A stretch of DNA of 64,000 nt from DATJLY01 sp963773665 (GTDB taxonomy: Bacteria; Pseudomonadota; Alphaproteobacteria; ATCC43930; CGMCC-115725), in NCBI GenBank assembly GCA_963773665.1, contig CAVZBZ010000003.1, forward strand, positions 248,001-312,000. The letters run 5' to 3'. A model generated the notes under the pieces. The model had not been told where the DNA came from, did not search any database, and saw only the letters and a list, made by a program, of their open reading frames with translations. Below are positions 18,399 to 27,499 of this stretch, one piece after another. Every line of letters begins with the position of its first letter. Within the stretch, counting starts at the first letter, position 1. A program made the translations under genes and the position numbers.

Positions 18399-19463
18399 TC
18401 ACGGCTTGCCGTCCGCGATCATCGCGCCGAGCGTGAAATGCTCGAGCCCGGTCGCCGGATCGCGCGCGATCGGCGCGCGGAACGCGACGTTGGCGAAGGC
18501 GCCGCTTTTCTCGAGCTGGAGCGCCACCACCGCCGCGGACGGCGAGAGGCCGTCGATCGTGACCTCGCGGCCCGATATGCCGAGCGATTGCAGCCACGCG
18601 CCGTCCGGCACAGCGGTGGTGAGCCGGTCGAGCACCGCGACGAGCGGCGGGCGCGCCGCGGCAAGCCGCAATGGCGCTGCAAGCTGCGCCTGGGTGCTGC
18701 GGCGCGCGTCGCGCGCGGCGCGGGCGGATTGGGCTGCGGGCGTGATCGCCGCGATCTCGCGCGCCAATGACGCGAGCCTGATGCGGTCGCGCACGATGGG
18801 CGAGACGAGCGCCGCGATCGCAAGCGCGCAAAGCGCCGCCACGAGCGCGCGATAGGTTGCGCCGCGCGGCGCCGCTTCTTCCTCGTCGAGGACCATGGGC
18901 CCGCCCGCGCTGCCCTGGACGGCGATGCGCGATGCCGCGATCCCGGAAGCTGCGAGCGCGGCGCGGATCTCGGCCACGGTCTCGCGCGCCACCGCCACGA
19001 TCTCGATCTCGATCCGGTCCGAGGCGGGATCGCGCTTCGGAAGGATGCGATGCGCGAAATGGGCGCGCTCGGCCGGGAACGGGAAATGGCGCGCGATCTC
19101 GAAGCGCAGGAGGCGCATGAGGTCGCCGCGCGCAAGCGCCGGAAGATCGACGCGCCGCGCCAGCACGCGCTCGGGCGGAAGCTCGACGATGGCGCTGCGC
19201 CCGCGCCGCCCCGGTGCCACGAGACGGCGGAGCGCGCCGTCCGCATCCTCGCCGGCGCAATCGACCTGGCCCAAAACCGCGCCGCGCCCGCGCACGATCC
19301 AATAGCGCTCGCCCGCCTCGATCGTGACATGGTCGCCGCGCCCCCACGGCACGAGCCGCGCTGCGTCGCGGGCCAACGACGAAAGCTCGCCGAGCCACCA
19401 CTGCAGCGCATTTCTCGCCCAGGAGACCAGATGCTTCGGCTCGTGATCGGCGGCGGCGGTCAT
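18399..19463 (-). CDS. gspL: Type II secretion protein GspL (PilN-like)
   Basis: I prefer the ATG at 19463 (MTAAADHEPKHLVSWARNAL); a GTG at 19505 would add 14 residues. The product is about 354 residues. It has a cytoplasmic actin-like/PilM-type region that includes PPERVLARRVDLPALARGDL and FEIARHFPF, one membrane helix near residue 210 (YRALVAALCALAIAALVSPI), and a periplasmic PilN-type domain with LDRLTTAVPDGAWL. This is the assembly protein that recruits the GspE ATPase to the platform. It sits between gspK and gspM as expected in type II operons. Confidence 0.83.
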   Translation of the reverse strand: MTAAADHEPKHLVSWARNALQWWLGELSSLARDAARLVPWGRGDHVTIEAGERYWIVRGRGAVLGQVDCAGEDADGALRRLVAPGRRGRSAIVELPPERVLARRVDLPALARGDLMRLLRFEIARHFPFPAERAHFAHRILPKRDPASDRIEIEIVAVARETVAEIRAALAASGIAASRIAVQGSAGGPMVLDEEEAAPRGATYRALVAALCALAIAALVSPIVRDRIRLASLAREIAAITPAAQSARAARDARRSTQAQLAAPLRLAAARPPLVAVLDRLTTAVPDGAWLQSLGISGREVTIDGLSPSAAVVALQLEKSGAFANVAFRAPIARDPATGLEHFTLGAMIADGKP

Positions 19464-19533
19464 CGGCGCAAGGTGCGGTCGGTTGCGTGAAGGGAACACT
19501 ACCACGATCCGACCGCTTTCGCCGGGGTGACGA

Positions 19534-20415
19534 TCAGGGTTGCCTCACAGATGCCACCGCCGGCGTGCGGAAGGCGACGATGTCGTAGGGGTGATTGGGC
19601 GCTCCGGTAAGGCGCACGACGAGATCGGCGCGCGCGCGGGCACCTTCCGGCGTCGTTGCGACGGCGCTGACGGTGAAGTCGCTGAGCGCGCTCACCGCGA
19701 GATATGCGGCATCGGGCAGGCTCTCGAAGCCGCTCATCTCGGGCGCCATTTCCATGAGGCTCGCGCGCGAGGCAAGCCAGCCATCGACGATCGATGCCGT
19801 GGCGCCCGGCAGCGCCATGAGCGCCAAACGCGGCGCCACCGCCGGATCGATGGCGCTCGCGCCGGAAAGGACGGTGAGGCAGCACGAAATCGCGGCATAG
19901 AGCCTGTCGCCGAAGCCCGGCAGCTGCGCCGCCTCTTCCGGCGCCGCGAAGAGGGCGGTGCGCTCGGGCGCGGCGGACGGCGGCTCGGGGCAGGAGGGCG
20001 CCGGCGTGCCGCGATGCGCGACGATGCGGCAGGCGAGGAGGTATGCCGCTTCCTGCTTCTCGCCCGCGGCGGCCAGAAGCCCGGAGAGAAGCGCGAACGG
20101 CGCCACGTTGAGATCGATCTTCCCGGCCTCGTCCGTAATCGCGATCGAAACGCGGATGCGCCCGTCCTGCCACAGCTCGGGCGTGCCGTCGAAGACGGTC
20201 CGGCCGGCCGCGCGGCGCGCCAGGAGTCGCGCGAGGCCAAGCTCGGCGCCGCCTTCGGCGGCGTAGCGCGCCCGGGCGGCAGCCAACTCGTTGCGCACGA
20301 TCGCGCTCTCGGCGCGCATCGTGAATCCCGCCGCCACGGCAAGCGCGAACACGATCGCCATGGCCCACAGCGCAAGGATCGCAACCGCGCCGCGCTGATC
20401 TCGAAGCCGCGTCAT
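19534..20415 (-). CDS. gspK: Type II secretion minor pseudopilin GspK
   Basis: The ATG at 20415 overlaps the gspJ stop as ATGA. The 293-residue product begins with a short basic leader ending QRGA and a prepilin-like helix (VAILALWAMAIVFALAVAAGF). GspK characteristically has a less strict Glu+5 region. The large soluble part includes DEAGKIDLNVAP, the hallmark GspK 'K/R-I-N-L-N' segment, and PGFGDRLY typical of its helical domain. GspK caps the pseudopilus together with GspI and GspJ. Confidence 0.88.
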   Translation of the reverse strand: MTRLRDQRGAVAILALWAMAIVFALAVAAGFTMRAESAIVRNELAAARARYAAEGGAELGLARLLARRAAGRTVFDGTPELWQDGRIRVSIAITDEAGKIDLNVAPFALLSGLLAAAGEKQEAAYLLACRIVAHRGTPAPSCPEPPSAAPERTALFAAPEEAAQLPGFGDRLYAAISCCLTVLSGASAIDPAVAPRLALMALPGATASIVDGWLASRASLMEMAPEMSGFESLPDAAYLAVSALSDFTVSAVATTPEGARARADLVVRLTGAPNHPYDIVAFRTPAVASVRQP

Positions 20416-20951
20416 GGCCGCGCCGCCCAGAGCCGCACGACGAGCGGCGGCCGGTCGAGCCCATCGCCGAGATCGAGCGCGATGCGCACGAGATGCGGCA
20501 GATCGGGCGTGCCGGTCCATGCGTCCTGCCATTCGCTGCCGAAATATGCCAAGCGCAAGCTGGCGCGCGGGGCGAGCACGACGCGCTTTACCTCGCCGCC
20601 GTCCACCGGGCGGCGCAGCAGCACGAGCGCGCGCCCGTCGAGGCGAAGCTCGTCGCGATAAAGCCCGGCGCCGCCAGCCTCGGCGAGCGTGAGCCAGCTC
20701 ACCCGGCCGCTGTCGCCCGCGAGCGCCGGCACGTTCGGCAACGACGGCGCCTCGATCGATGCGGCGAGCGAGCGGCGCAACAGCGTCTCGAGATTGCGCC
20801 GCGTTTCGAGCCGCTGCGAGGAGATCGAGACTCGGTCGAGCCCCATCGCGGCAAAGCGCGTGGCGCTTACCGCAAGCAACGACACGATGGCGGCGAGCGC
20901 GAGTGCGATCAGCAGCTCGACGAGGGTGAACCCGGCGCGCGCGTTTCTCAT
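20412..20951 (-). CDS. gspJ: Type II secretion minor pseudopilin GspJ
   Basis: The 179-residue product starts MRNARAGFTLVELLIALALA, a textbook prepilin leader cleaved after Gly with Phe at +1 and Glu at +5. The downstream domain matches GspJ in length and position in the H-I-J-K order. It overlaps gspI and gspK by four bases on either side, indicating coupled translation. The prepilin peptidase encoded at 26743 would process it. Confidence 0.88.
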   Translation of the reverse strand: MRNARAGFTLVELLIALALAAIVSLLAVSATRFAAMGLDRVSISSQRLETRRNLETLLRRSLAASIEAPSLPNVPALAGDSGRVSWLTLAEAGGAGLYRDELRLDGRALVLLRRPVDGGEVKRVVLAPRASLRLAYFGSEWQDAWTGTPDLPHLVRIALDLGDGLDRPPLVVRLWAARP

Positions 20952-21343
20952 GGCGGCGGCGGCGGCGCTGCGAGGCGCAGGGTCGAAAGCACGAGGCGGC
21001 GCTCGCTGAAACCCTCGCGCCAGGAAATGCGCGCCTCGAGGCGATAGAGGCGAAGATTTTCGGGCGTCTCATCGGCGTCGCCGAAGGACGCGACGGCAAG
21101 CCGCCAGGCAAAGCGGCCGGCGCGTCCCGCGCGTGCGCCAGGCACGAGCGGCGCGGCGAATCCCGCCTCGGCCAGCGTGTCCTCGGCGAGAGCGAGCGCA
21201 TGGTCGGCATCGTCCGCCGCCTCGTGTCCCAGGCCGAAATTGCCGAAGAGCGCCGCCGTGGCGCCAAGCGCTAAGCCCACCACGGCAAGCGCGAACAGCA
21301 CTTCGATCAGCGAGAAGCCGCTGCTACTGGACGAAGGACGCAC
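20948..21343 (-). CDS. gspI: Type II secretion minor pseudopilin GspI
   Basis: The 131-residue protein begins MRPSSSSSGFSLIEVLFALA, a prepilin leader with cleavage after Gly and Glu at +5, followed by AVVGLALG. Later features (LAEDTLAEAGF; RLEARISWREGFSERRLVLSTL) fit GspI. It overlaps gspH by 20 bases and gspJ by four. It ends in a run of prolines. Confidence 0.86.
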   Translation of the reverse strand: MRPSSSSSGFSLIEVLFALAVVGLALGATAALFGNFGLGHEAADDADHALALAEDTLAEAGFAAPLVPGARAGRAGRFAWRLAVASFGDADETPENLRLYRLEARISWREGFSERRLVLSTLRLAAPPPPP

Positions 21344-21746
21344 GGCCGGTCAGAGCCTCGACGTCGAGCTCTGCCGTGCGGCCGCCGCCGCGCAGCACGA
21401 TGCGGCCGCCCGACGAGCCGCCCGAGGGGAAGAACGCGATGCCGCCGCCGCGCACGTCGATGCGCACGCCGGCGGCGGATGGAAGCACGTGGCGCGCGCC
21501 ATCGACGCGATAGGAGCCGACGCCGCCGCCGACCATGATTTCGCGGTCCTGGGATATGGCGGCCGAGCGCGCAGTGGCGAGCGCCGCGCGCAGCTCCTCG
21601 GCCACGGCGCCGAGCGTGGACCCCGGCGCGCGACCGACAAGCCGCGGAAACGCCAGCGCCGCGACGAGGCCCATGATTGCGAGCACGATCAGAAGCTCGA
21701 CCAGCGTGAAGCCCGCGCGCGGCTCACGACGCAATGTCGTACACAT
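21324..21746 (-). CDS. gspH: Type II secretion pseudopilin GspH
   Basis: The 140-residue product has the leader RAGFTLVELLIVLAIMGLVA with cleavage after Gly and Glu at +5, and a GspH/FimT-type beta domain (LRAALATARSAAISQDREI, then a C-terminal RGGGIAFFPSG region). It overlaps gspF by 23 bases. The major pseudopilin gspG, normally found between gspF and gspH, is absent. GspG usually has a longer helix and a calcium loop, which this protein lacks, so I do not read it as GspG. Confidence 0.83.
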   Translation of the reverse strand: MCTTLRREPRAGFTLVELLIVLAIMGLVAALAFPRLVGRAPGSTLGAVAEELRAALATARSAAISQDREIMVGGGVGSYRVDGARHVLPSAAGVRIDVRGGGIAFFPSGGSSGGRIVLRGGGRTAELDVEALTGRASFVQ

Positions 21747-22932
21747 CGAGCACCGTGCCGAAGAGGGCGAGCGCGATCAGCCCGACGATGAGGCCGAGCA
21801 CGACGAGGCTGACGGGCGCCACCAGCGCGATCCATTCCGTCGCCGTCGCCTCGATCTCCTTGCGCAGCATGTCGCTGGCTTTCAAAAGCATCGGCGCGAG
21901 ATCGCCGGTCTCCTCGCCGACCCGCACCAGCTCGAGCGCGAGCGCCGGCACCGCGCCCGCCGCCTCGAGCGACGCGGTCAGGCGCTCGCCGCGCTCGACC
22001 GCGCGCAGAGATGCGCCAAGCCCTGCGGCGAGCGCGGCGTTCCCCGCGGCATCGCGCGCGGCGGCAAGCGCCGCCGGCAAGGCCACGCCCGCCTCGAGCA
22101 TGGTGCCGAGAAGCAGCGCCGCGCGCTCGGTCTCGACCTTGGCGATGAGCGCGCCCACCAGCGGCAGCGCGAGGAGCCGGCGCGATGCGGCAACGCGGAA
22201 CGCGGGATCGCGGCGGCGCGCGATGAACCAGGCGGCGCCGAGCAGCACGAGCGCGAGCGCCGGCAGGCTGCCGTCCTGGAACAGCGCCGACGCGGCGAGG
22301 AGGAACCGCATCGCCAGCGGGGGCGCCGCGCGGAAACCTTCGATGAGCGCGGAAAAACGCGGCACGACGAAGCCCAGGAGGAACGAGATCGACAGGCACG
22401 CGACGACCAGCACGCTCGCCGGATAGATGAGCGCGTTGGCGAGCGACTGGCCGATCGCGCGATTGCGCTCGACCAGCGCCGCCAACCGCTCGAACGCGGC
22501 GCCGAGATCGCCGCGCGCCTCGCCGGCGGCGACGATCGCCGCGTAATGATGCGGAACGGCGGAATGCTCGGCGAGCGCGCGCGACAGGCTTTCGCCGCGC
22601 TCGACCGATGCGTGGAGCGCCGCCGCAAGCCGCGCGCGCCGTCCGGCCGCGCGGTCGGATGCGACGAGCGAAAGCGCGCGGTCGAGCGCCACGCCGGCGC
22701 CCAGCAGCGCCGCCATCTGCCGCGTGAACAGCATGAGCTCGCGCGAGGAAAGCCTGGCGATGCCGCGCGCGCGGGCTGCGGCGCGGGGGCTCGCGGAGGA
22801 CGGCGCGATCTCGATCGGATAGGAGCCTTGGTCCTGGATGTGGCTTGCGGCCGCGCGCTCGTCGGCCGCCAGAAGCTCGCCCTCGATCTCGCCGCCGGAT
22901 TGGCGCAGCGCGCGATAGCGGAAGCGCGGCAT
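21724..22932 (-). CDS. gspF: Type II secretion inner-membrane platform protein GspF
   Basis: A 402-residue protein starting MPRFRYRALRQSGGEIEGEL, the conserved GspF/PilC opening. It has two repeated GspF domains: the first includes LFTRQMAALLGAGVALDRAL and GESLSRALAEH, the second LLLGTMLEAGVALPAAL and GERLTASLEAAG. Three membrane helices are visible, the last near the C-terminus (IALVAPVSLVVLGLIVGLIA). It is directly abutted to the gspE stop with no gap. GspF is the inner-membrane core that GspE is thought to rotate or actuate. Confidence 0.93.
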   Translation of the reverse strand: MPRFRYRALRQSGGEIEGELLAADERAAASHIQDQGSYPIEIAPSSASPRAAARARGIARLSSRELMLFTRQMAALLGAGVALDRALSLVASDRAAGRRARLAAALHASVERGESLSRALAEHSAVPHHYAAIVAAGEARGDLGAAFERLAALVERNRAIGQSLANALIYPASVLVVACLSISFLLGFVVPRFSALIEGFRAAPPLAMRFLLAASALFQDGSLPALALVLLGAAWFIARRRDPAFRVAASRRLLALPLVGALIAKVETERAALLLGTMLEAGVALPAALAAARDAAGNAALAAGLGASLRAVERGERLTASLEAAGAVPALALELVRVGEETGDLAPMLLKASDMLRKEIEATATEWIALVAPVSLVVLGLIVGLIALALFGTVLDVYDIAS

Positions 22933-24591
22933 CTAGGCCGCTCCCGTCACGCGCAGCACTTCCTCCAGCGATGTCGTTCCGGCCAGCGCCTTGCGCAACC
23001 CGTCGGTCCTGAGATCGACCATGCCGGACGCGCGCGCCTCGCGCGCCAAGGCCTGCGCGTCGGCGCGCGCGAGGATGAGCGGGTAAATCCGCTCGTCGAT
23101 CGGCAAAAACTCGGCGATCGCGGTGCGGCCGCGATATCCGGTGAAGCCGCACGCCTCGCAGCCGGCGGCGCGGTACAGCGCGGCAGCCCCTTGCGCCAGC
23201 GCCGCAAGCCCCGAGCGCTCGACGAGGTCGGGCGGCGGATCGTAGGGCGCGCGGCAGGCGCGGCAGAGCGTGCGCACCAAACGCTGCGCCACGACGCCCT
23301 TCAGCACCGAGGCGAGGAGATAATCCTCGAGCCCCATGTCGAGGAGCCGCACGACCGTGCTGACCGCGTCGTTGGTGTGCACGGTCGAGAGCAGCAGGTG
23401 GCCGGTGAGGCTCGCCTGCGCCGCGATGCGCGCGGTCTCGAGGTCGCGGATCTCGCCCACCAGCAGCACGTCCGGGTCCTGGCGCAGCAGCGCGCGCAGC
23501 AGGTTCGCGAAGCTGAGGCCGATCGCCGGGCGCACCGGGATCTGGTTGATGCCGGGAAGCTGGTACTCGACCGGGTCCTCGACCGTCAGGATCTTGCGCT
23601 CGCGCTTGTTGAGGAGCTGGAGCGCGGCATAGAGGGTCGAGGTCTTGCCGCTGCCGGTCGGCCCGGTCACGAGCAGCATCCCGCTCGGAAGTGTTACGAG
23701 GCGCTCGAGCGCGTGGCGCAGCTCCGCCGAGAAACCCAGCTCGGCCAGGTCCAGGGGCGCGCGCTCGCGGTCCAAGAGCCGCATCACCACGCTCTCGCCG
23801 TGCAGCGTCGGCACGATCGAGACGCGCAGATCGATCTCGCGTCCCTCGACCGCCATGCGGAAGCGCCCGTCCTGCGGCAGGCGGCGCTCGGCGATGTTGA
23901 GCCCGGCGGTGATCTTGATGCGGCTGACGATGCGGTCGTGCAGGCCCGCGGGCGGCGGCTCGACGTCGCGCAACAGCCCGTCCACGCGCAGGCGCAGCAC
24001 GATGCGGTCGGGATCGGCCTCGATGTGGATGTCGGACGCGCGCGAGGATGCGGCGGATGCCACGAGCCGGTTGACGTAGCGGATGACCGGCTCCTCGCTC
24101 GCGAGGTCGGAGAGGCGCTTCACGTCGTCGGCCGCGGCCGGCGCGGGCGCGGCGCTGTGCTTCTCGGAAGCGGCATCCGGCCCGTACAGCCGGTCGAGCG
24201 CCGCGGCAAGCTCGCCCGGCACTGCGGCGCGTATCATCACCGGCCGCCCGGCGGCAAGCCGCACCGCCTTGATCGTGTAGTCGTCGGTCGGGTCGGCCAT
24301 CGCCAGGACGATCCCTTGCGGTGCGTCCTGAAGCGGCAGCGCCCGCGCGCGGGCGAGGAAGTCGGGCTTGAGGCTCAGCGTCACCGGCGCCTGCGGATAA
24401 TCGCGCGGGACGGCAAGGGGAATGCCCAAAAACTCGGCCAGATGCTCGGCCATCTCGCGCTCGCCCACCATGCCGAGCCGGGTGATGATGAGCGCCTCGC
24501 TTTCGCCGCGCTCGCGCTTCAAGGCGCGCACGCGCTCGCAATGGACCGCGTCGAGCCGGCCGCGCGATTTCAGGAAGTCGACGAGGTCCAT
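22933..24591 (-). CDS. gspE: Type II secretion ATPase GspE
   Basis: I start at the ATG at 24591 (MDLVDFLKSRGRLD); a longer frame from 24639 would run into the neighbouring patatin gene. The 552-residue product has an N-terminal MshEN-like domain, a Walker A (GPTGSGKTSTL), Asp box and Walker B (LLRQDPDVLLVGEIRD), a His box (LSTVHTNDA) and a zinc-binding tetracysteine (CRACRAPY ... CEACGF), all standard for GspE. It powers pseudopilus assembly from the cytoplasm. It leads the nine-gene secretion operon. Confidence 0.95.
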   Translation of the reverse strand: MDLVDFLKSRGRLDAVHCERVRALKRERGESEALIITRLGMVGEREMAEHLAEFLGIPLAVPRDYPQAPVTLSLKPDFLARARALPLQDAPQGIVLAMADPTDDYTIKAVRLAAGRPVMIRAAVPGELAAALDRLYGPDAASEKHSAAPAPAAADDVKRLSDLASEEPVIRYVNRLVASAASSRASDIHIEADPDRIVLRLRVDGLLRDVEPPPAGLHDRIVSRIKITAGLNIAERRLPQDGRFRMAVEGREIDLRVSIVPTLHGESVVMRLLDRERAPLDLAELGFSAELRHALERLVTLPSGMLLVTGPTGSGKTSTLYAALQLLNKRERKILTVEDPVEYQLPGINQIPVRPAIGLSFANLLRALLRQDPDVLLVGEIRDLETARIAAQASLTGHLLLSTVHTNDAVSTVVRLLDMGLEDYLLASVLKGVVAQRLVRTLCRACRAPYDPPPDLVERSGLAALAQGAAALYRAAGCEACGFTGYRGRTAIAEFLPIDERIYPLILARADAQALAREARASGMVDLRTDGLRKALAGTTSLEEVLRVTGAA

Positions 24592-24613
24592 CACCCGGCC
24601 GGGCGGGCGCCCC

Positions 24614-25702
24614 TCAGAGGAATTTCGCGTGGATGTCAACGGTCAATTCGCTGCCGACCTTGGCGAAATGCTCGGTCAGCCATTCCTCGCCGCGCACGCG
24701 CCCCGCGTCGCGCAGATGGGTGAGGAAGTCCCAGTCCGCGTTGAGCTTGCTCGCGACGCCCAGGCCGGTCATCAGGCTGTCGTCGGAGATGCCGTGGATG
24801 AAGACGTGCTTGCCTTCGTCGAGATGGCCGCTTTCGATGAGGCGGGTGACGAAGCTGATCGCCCGCATCTCGCGCATGAGCGAGCTGTTGAAGCTGATCT
24901 CGTTGATGCGGTTCAGGATTTCGGTCGCGGTCTTGGGAATATCGTTGCGCGCGAGCGGATTGATGTGGACGATGACGATGTCCGCGGCCTTGCAGCTGTA
25001 GATCAGCGGGTAGAGCGCGGGGTTGCCCATGTAGCCGCCGTCCCAGTACGCCTCGCCGTTGATCTCGACCGCCTGGAACATGAAGGGGAGGCAGGCCGAC
25101 GCGAGCACCGACTCGACCGAGAGCTCGCCCTGCTCGAAGATCTTGACCTTGCCGCTCCTGACGTTGGTGGCGGAAAGAAACAGCTTCACCGGGCAGTCTG
25201 GCTTGTTCAGCGCCTCGAAATCGACCGACTGCTGCACCACCTCGCGCAGCGGGTTGTAGTTCATCGGGTTGAATTCATAGGGCGACATCAGCCGCGTCAT
25301 GATGTCGAAGAACTGGAACGCGGGCGAATAGCGCAGGCTGTGGTCCTTCATGATGCGGTCGAGGAAGCTCGGCTGCAAAGGGCTCGTCATCGCCGCATGG
25401 CTGATGCGGCGCCAATAGCTCGTGAGCGCCTTGCGCGCGCCTTCGCGGCCGCCGACGGTGAGGCCGTAGGCGAACACGGCGGCGTTCATCGCTCCGGCGC
25501 TTGTCGCGCTGATGCCCTCGTAGGCGAGGCCCGGCTCCTCCAGCAGCCGGTCGAGCACGCCCCAGGTGAAGGCGCCGTGCGCGCCTCCGCCCTGGAGCGC
25601 GAGGTTCACCGTCTTCACCGCAGGCGCGCGCGCTGCTTCGCGCGCCGCCTTGGGAGACCGCGCCGTCTTGGCGACGGCATCTTCCGCTGCGATATCGTTC
25701 AT
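24614..25702 (-). CDS. Patatin-like phospholipase (PHB-associated type)
   Basis: The start chosen is MNDIAAED (25702), which clears the upstream stop; a frame up to 25750 overlaps bdhA. About 362 residues. Patatin signatures: oxyanion loop LALQGGGAHGAF, nucleophile motif SATSAGAMNA, catalytic DGGYMGN. No signal peptide and no cNMP domain, unlike the patatin at 1069. It follows a 3-hydroxybutyrate dehydrogenase by about 25 bases. The pairing suggests a hydrolase linked to polyhydroxybutyrate or lipid turnover rather than a virulence lipase; the substrate is inferred. Confidence 0.87.
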   Translation of the reverse strand: MNDIAAEDAVAKTARSPKAAREAARAPAVKTVNLALQGGGAHGAFTWGVLDRLLEEPGLAYEGISATSAGAMNAAVFAYGLTVGGREGARKALTSYWRRISHAAMTSPLQPSFLDRIMKDHSLRYSPAFQFFDIMTRLMSPYEFNPMNYNPLREVVQQSVDFEALNKPDCPVKLFLSATNVRSGKVKIFEQGELSVESVLASACLPFMFQAVEINGEAYWDGGYMGNPALYPLIYSCKAADIVIVHINPLARNDIPKTATEILNRINEISFNSSLMREMRAISFVTRLIESGHLDEGKHVFIHGISDDSLMTGLGVASKLNADWDFLTHLRDAGRVRGEEWLTEHFAKVGSELTVDIHAKFL

Positions 25703-25727
25703 GGCGCGTCCCCCTTTGCCCGGCCGC

Positions 25728-26552
25728 TTAGTGCGCGACCCAGCCGCCATCGACCGGCAGTGCCGTGCCGGTGATCGAGGCAGCGCCGTCGCTGCACAAG
25801 AACACGGCGAGCGCGCCCATCTCCTCGACGGTGGCGAAGCGCTTGTTCGGCTGCTGCGCCAGGAGCACGTCGTGGATGACTTGCTCGCGCGTCATGTTGT
25901 GGGCCTTCGCCTGGCCGTCGAGCTGGGATTCGACGAGCGGCGTCCAGACATAGCCGGGGCAGATCGCATTGCAGGTGATGCCGAGCTCGGCGACTTCGAG
26001 CGCCGTCACCTTGGTGAATCCCACCACGCCGTGCTTGGCCGCGACATAGGCCGACTTGAACGGCGAGGCGACAAGCCCGTGCGCCGAGGCGACATTGATG
26101 ATGCGGCCCCATTTGCGCGCCTTCATGCCGGGGAGTGCCGCGCGCGTCGAATGGAACGCCGACGACAGGTTGATCGCCAGGATCGCGTCCCATTTCGCGA
26201 CCGGGAACTCTTCGATCGGCGCCACGTACTGGATGCCGGCGTTGTTAATGAGGATGTCGAGCTTGCCGAACGTCTTGATGGCGTTCTGCACCATGGCGGC
26301 GATCGCGTCGGGCTTGCTCATGTCGGCGCCGTCATAGACGGTCTTGACCTTGTGCTCGTCAGCGAGCTCGCCGCGGATCTTTTCGATTTCCTTGGCGTCG
26401 CCGAAGCCGTTCAGCATGATGTCGGCGCCGGCCGCGGCGAGCGCCTGGGCGATGCCGAGCCCGATGCCGCTCGTGGAGCCGGTGACGATCGCGGATTTGC
26501 CGGCGAGCGACCGCACGCCCGCGGTTGCCGTCGAAGTGGTGGTGGTAGCCAT
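25728..26552 (-). CDS. bdhA: D-3-hydroxybutyrate dehydrogenase (SDR family)
   Basis: The ATG at 26552 (MATTTTSTATAGVRSL) has a CCAGAG-type site upstream; longer frames add non-conserved residues. The 274-residue product shows the Rossmann motif TGSTSGIG, NNAGIQ, the catalytic SAYVAAKHG (Tyr-X3-Lys), and the family-specific AICPGYVWTPLVESQ and FLCSDGAASITGTALPVDGGW. It oxidises 3-hydroxybutyrate to acetoacetate with NAD. With the phasin at 41618 and acetoacetate decarboxylase at 36899, it indicates storage-polymer and ketone-body metabolism. Confidence 0.92.
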   Translation of the reverse strand: MATTTTSTATAGVRSLAGKSAIVTGSTSGIGLGIAQALAAAGADIMLNGFGDAKEIEKIRGELADEHKVKTVYDGADMSKPDAIAAMVQNAIKTFGKLDILINNAGIQYVAPIEEFPVAKWDAILAINLSSAFHSTRAALPGMKARKWGRIINVASAHGLVASPFKSAYVAAKHGVVGFTKVTALEVAELGITCNAICPGYVWTPLVESQLDGQAKAHNMTREQVIHDVLLAQQPNKRFATVEEMGALAVFLCSDGAASITGTALPVDGGWVAH

Positions 26553-26742
26553 CTCTGGAGCCCCCGAATGAGGTTGACGATCGATGGGCGATCCCGCTGG
26601 GAACGCCATGCGCGCGGCCTGGGCATGAAGCGAATGCGCCGGCAGCGGCGCCTATTTCCTGGCATCTTATGGGCATGGGACATATCCCGGCAATGACAAA
26701 AACTCGTAACGTTAATGCCATGCCCGCTCCGGCGCGGGCGGC

Positions 26743-27495
26743 ATGAGCGGGGCGGATTGGCTCCGGCTACTCTTTCTGTCGCTGGCGGCGCTGGCGATCG
26801 GCAGCTTCGCCGGCACGCTGGTCCTTCGCCTCCCGGCGGGCGAGGGGATCGCCGGGCGCTCGCAGTGCCGCTCCTGCGGCGCCGTGCTCGGGGCCCGCGA
26901 GCTCGTGCCTATCGCGAGCTGGCTTGCCCAGCGCGGGCGCTGCCGCAGGTGCGGCGCGCGGCTCCCTTGGTTCTATCCGGCGATCGAGCTTGCGGCGCTC
27001 GCGCTCGCGCTCTGGGCATGGAGTGCCGCCGACGGGTGGCTCTTGTGGGCGAGCTGCGGGCTTGCCTGGACGCTCCTGGTGCTCGCGGCCATCGATTTCG
27101 AGCACCAAATCCTGCCCGATGCGCTGACCTTGCCGCTCGTCGTCGCGGGCCTTGCGGTGGCGTGGTTCGCGGCGCCGCAGACGGCGCTCGACAATCTTGC
27201 CGGCGCGGCCGTGGGATTCGTTCTGTTTGCCGCCGTCGCCGCGGCCTATCGGCGCATCCGCGGGCGCGAGGGGCTGGGCGGCGGCGATGCGAAGCTGCTG
27301 GCCGCGCTGGGCGCGTGGGTCGGCTTGAGCGGCCTGCCGAGCGTCGTGCTGATTGCGTCGTTGGCGGCGCTCGTGGGCGCGCTCGCCGCGCGCTCGTTCC
27401 GGCTCAAGGGCGCGCTGCACGAGCGCGTGCCGTTCGGCCCGGCGCTCGCGCTCGCGGGGTGGATCGTGTGGCTCTACGGCCCGCTTACGTTCTGA
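26743..27495 (+). CDS. Prepilin peptidase (GspO/PilD, A24 family)
   Basis: A 250-residue polytopic protein with about seven membrane helices. Its N-terminal cytoplasmic zinc-type domain has CRSC and CRRC pairs (residues about 44-70), and the two catalytic aspartates lie in AAIDFEHQILPD and GGGDAKLLAALG. It cleaves and N-methylates type IV prepilin-like leaders. The pseudopilins GspH, I, J and K encoded at 20-21 kb are its obvious substrates. It is a single gene facing away from bdhA, with about 190 bases between the two starts. Confidence 0.92.
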   Translation: MSGADWLRLLFLSLAALAIGSFAGTLVLRLPAGEGIAGRSQCRSCGAVLGARELVPIASWLAQRGRCRRCGARLPWFYPAIELAALALALWAWSAADGWLLWASCGLAWTLLVLAAIDFEHQILPDALTLPLVVAGLAVAWFAAPQTALDNLAGAAVGFVLFAAVAAAYRRIRGREGLGGGDAKLLAALGAWVGLSGLPSVVLIASLAALVGALAARSFRLKGALHERVPFGPALALAGWIVWLYGPLTF

Positions 27496-27499
27496 GCGC

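Noticed and set aside
21324..21746. This pseudopilin as the missing GspG
   Set aside because: Length and C-terminal pattern fit GspH/FimT; the calcium-binding loop expected in GspG is not visible.
21535..24723. A plus-strand open frame of more than 1000 codons across the gspE-F region
   Set aside because: It is the mirror of real minus-strand codons; GspE and GspF motifs are complete on the other strand.
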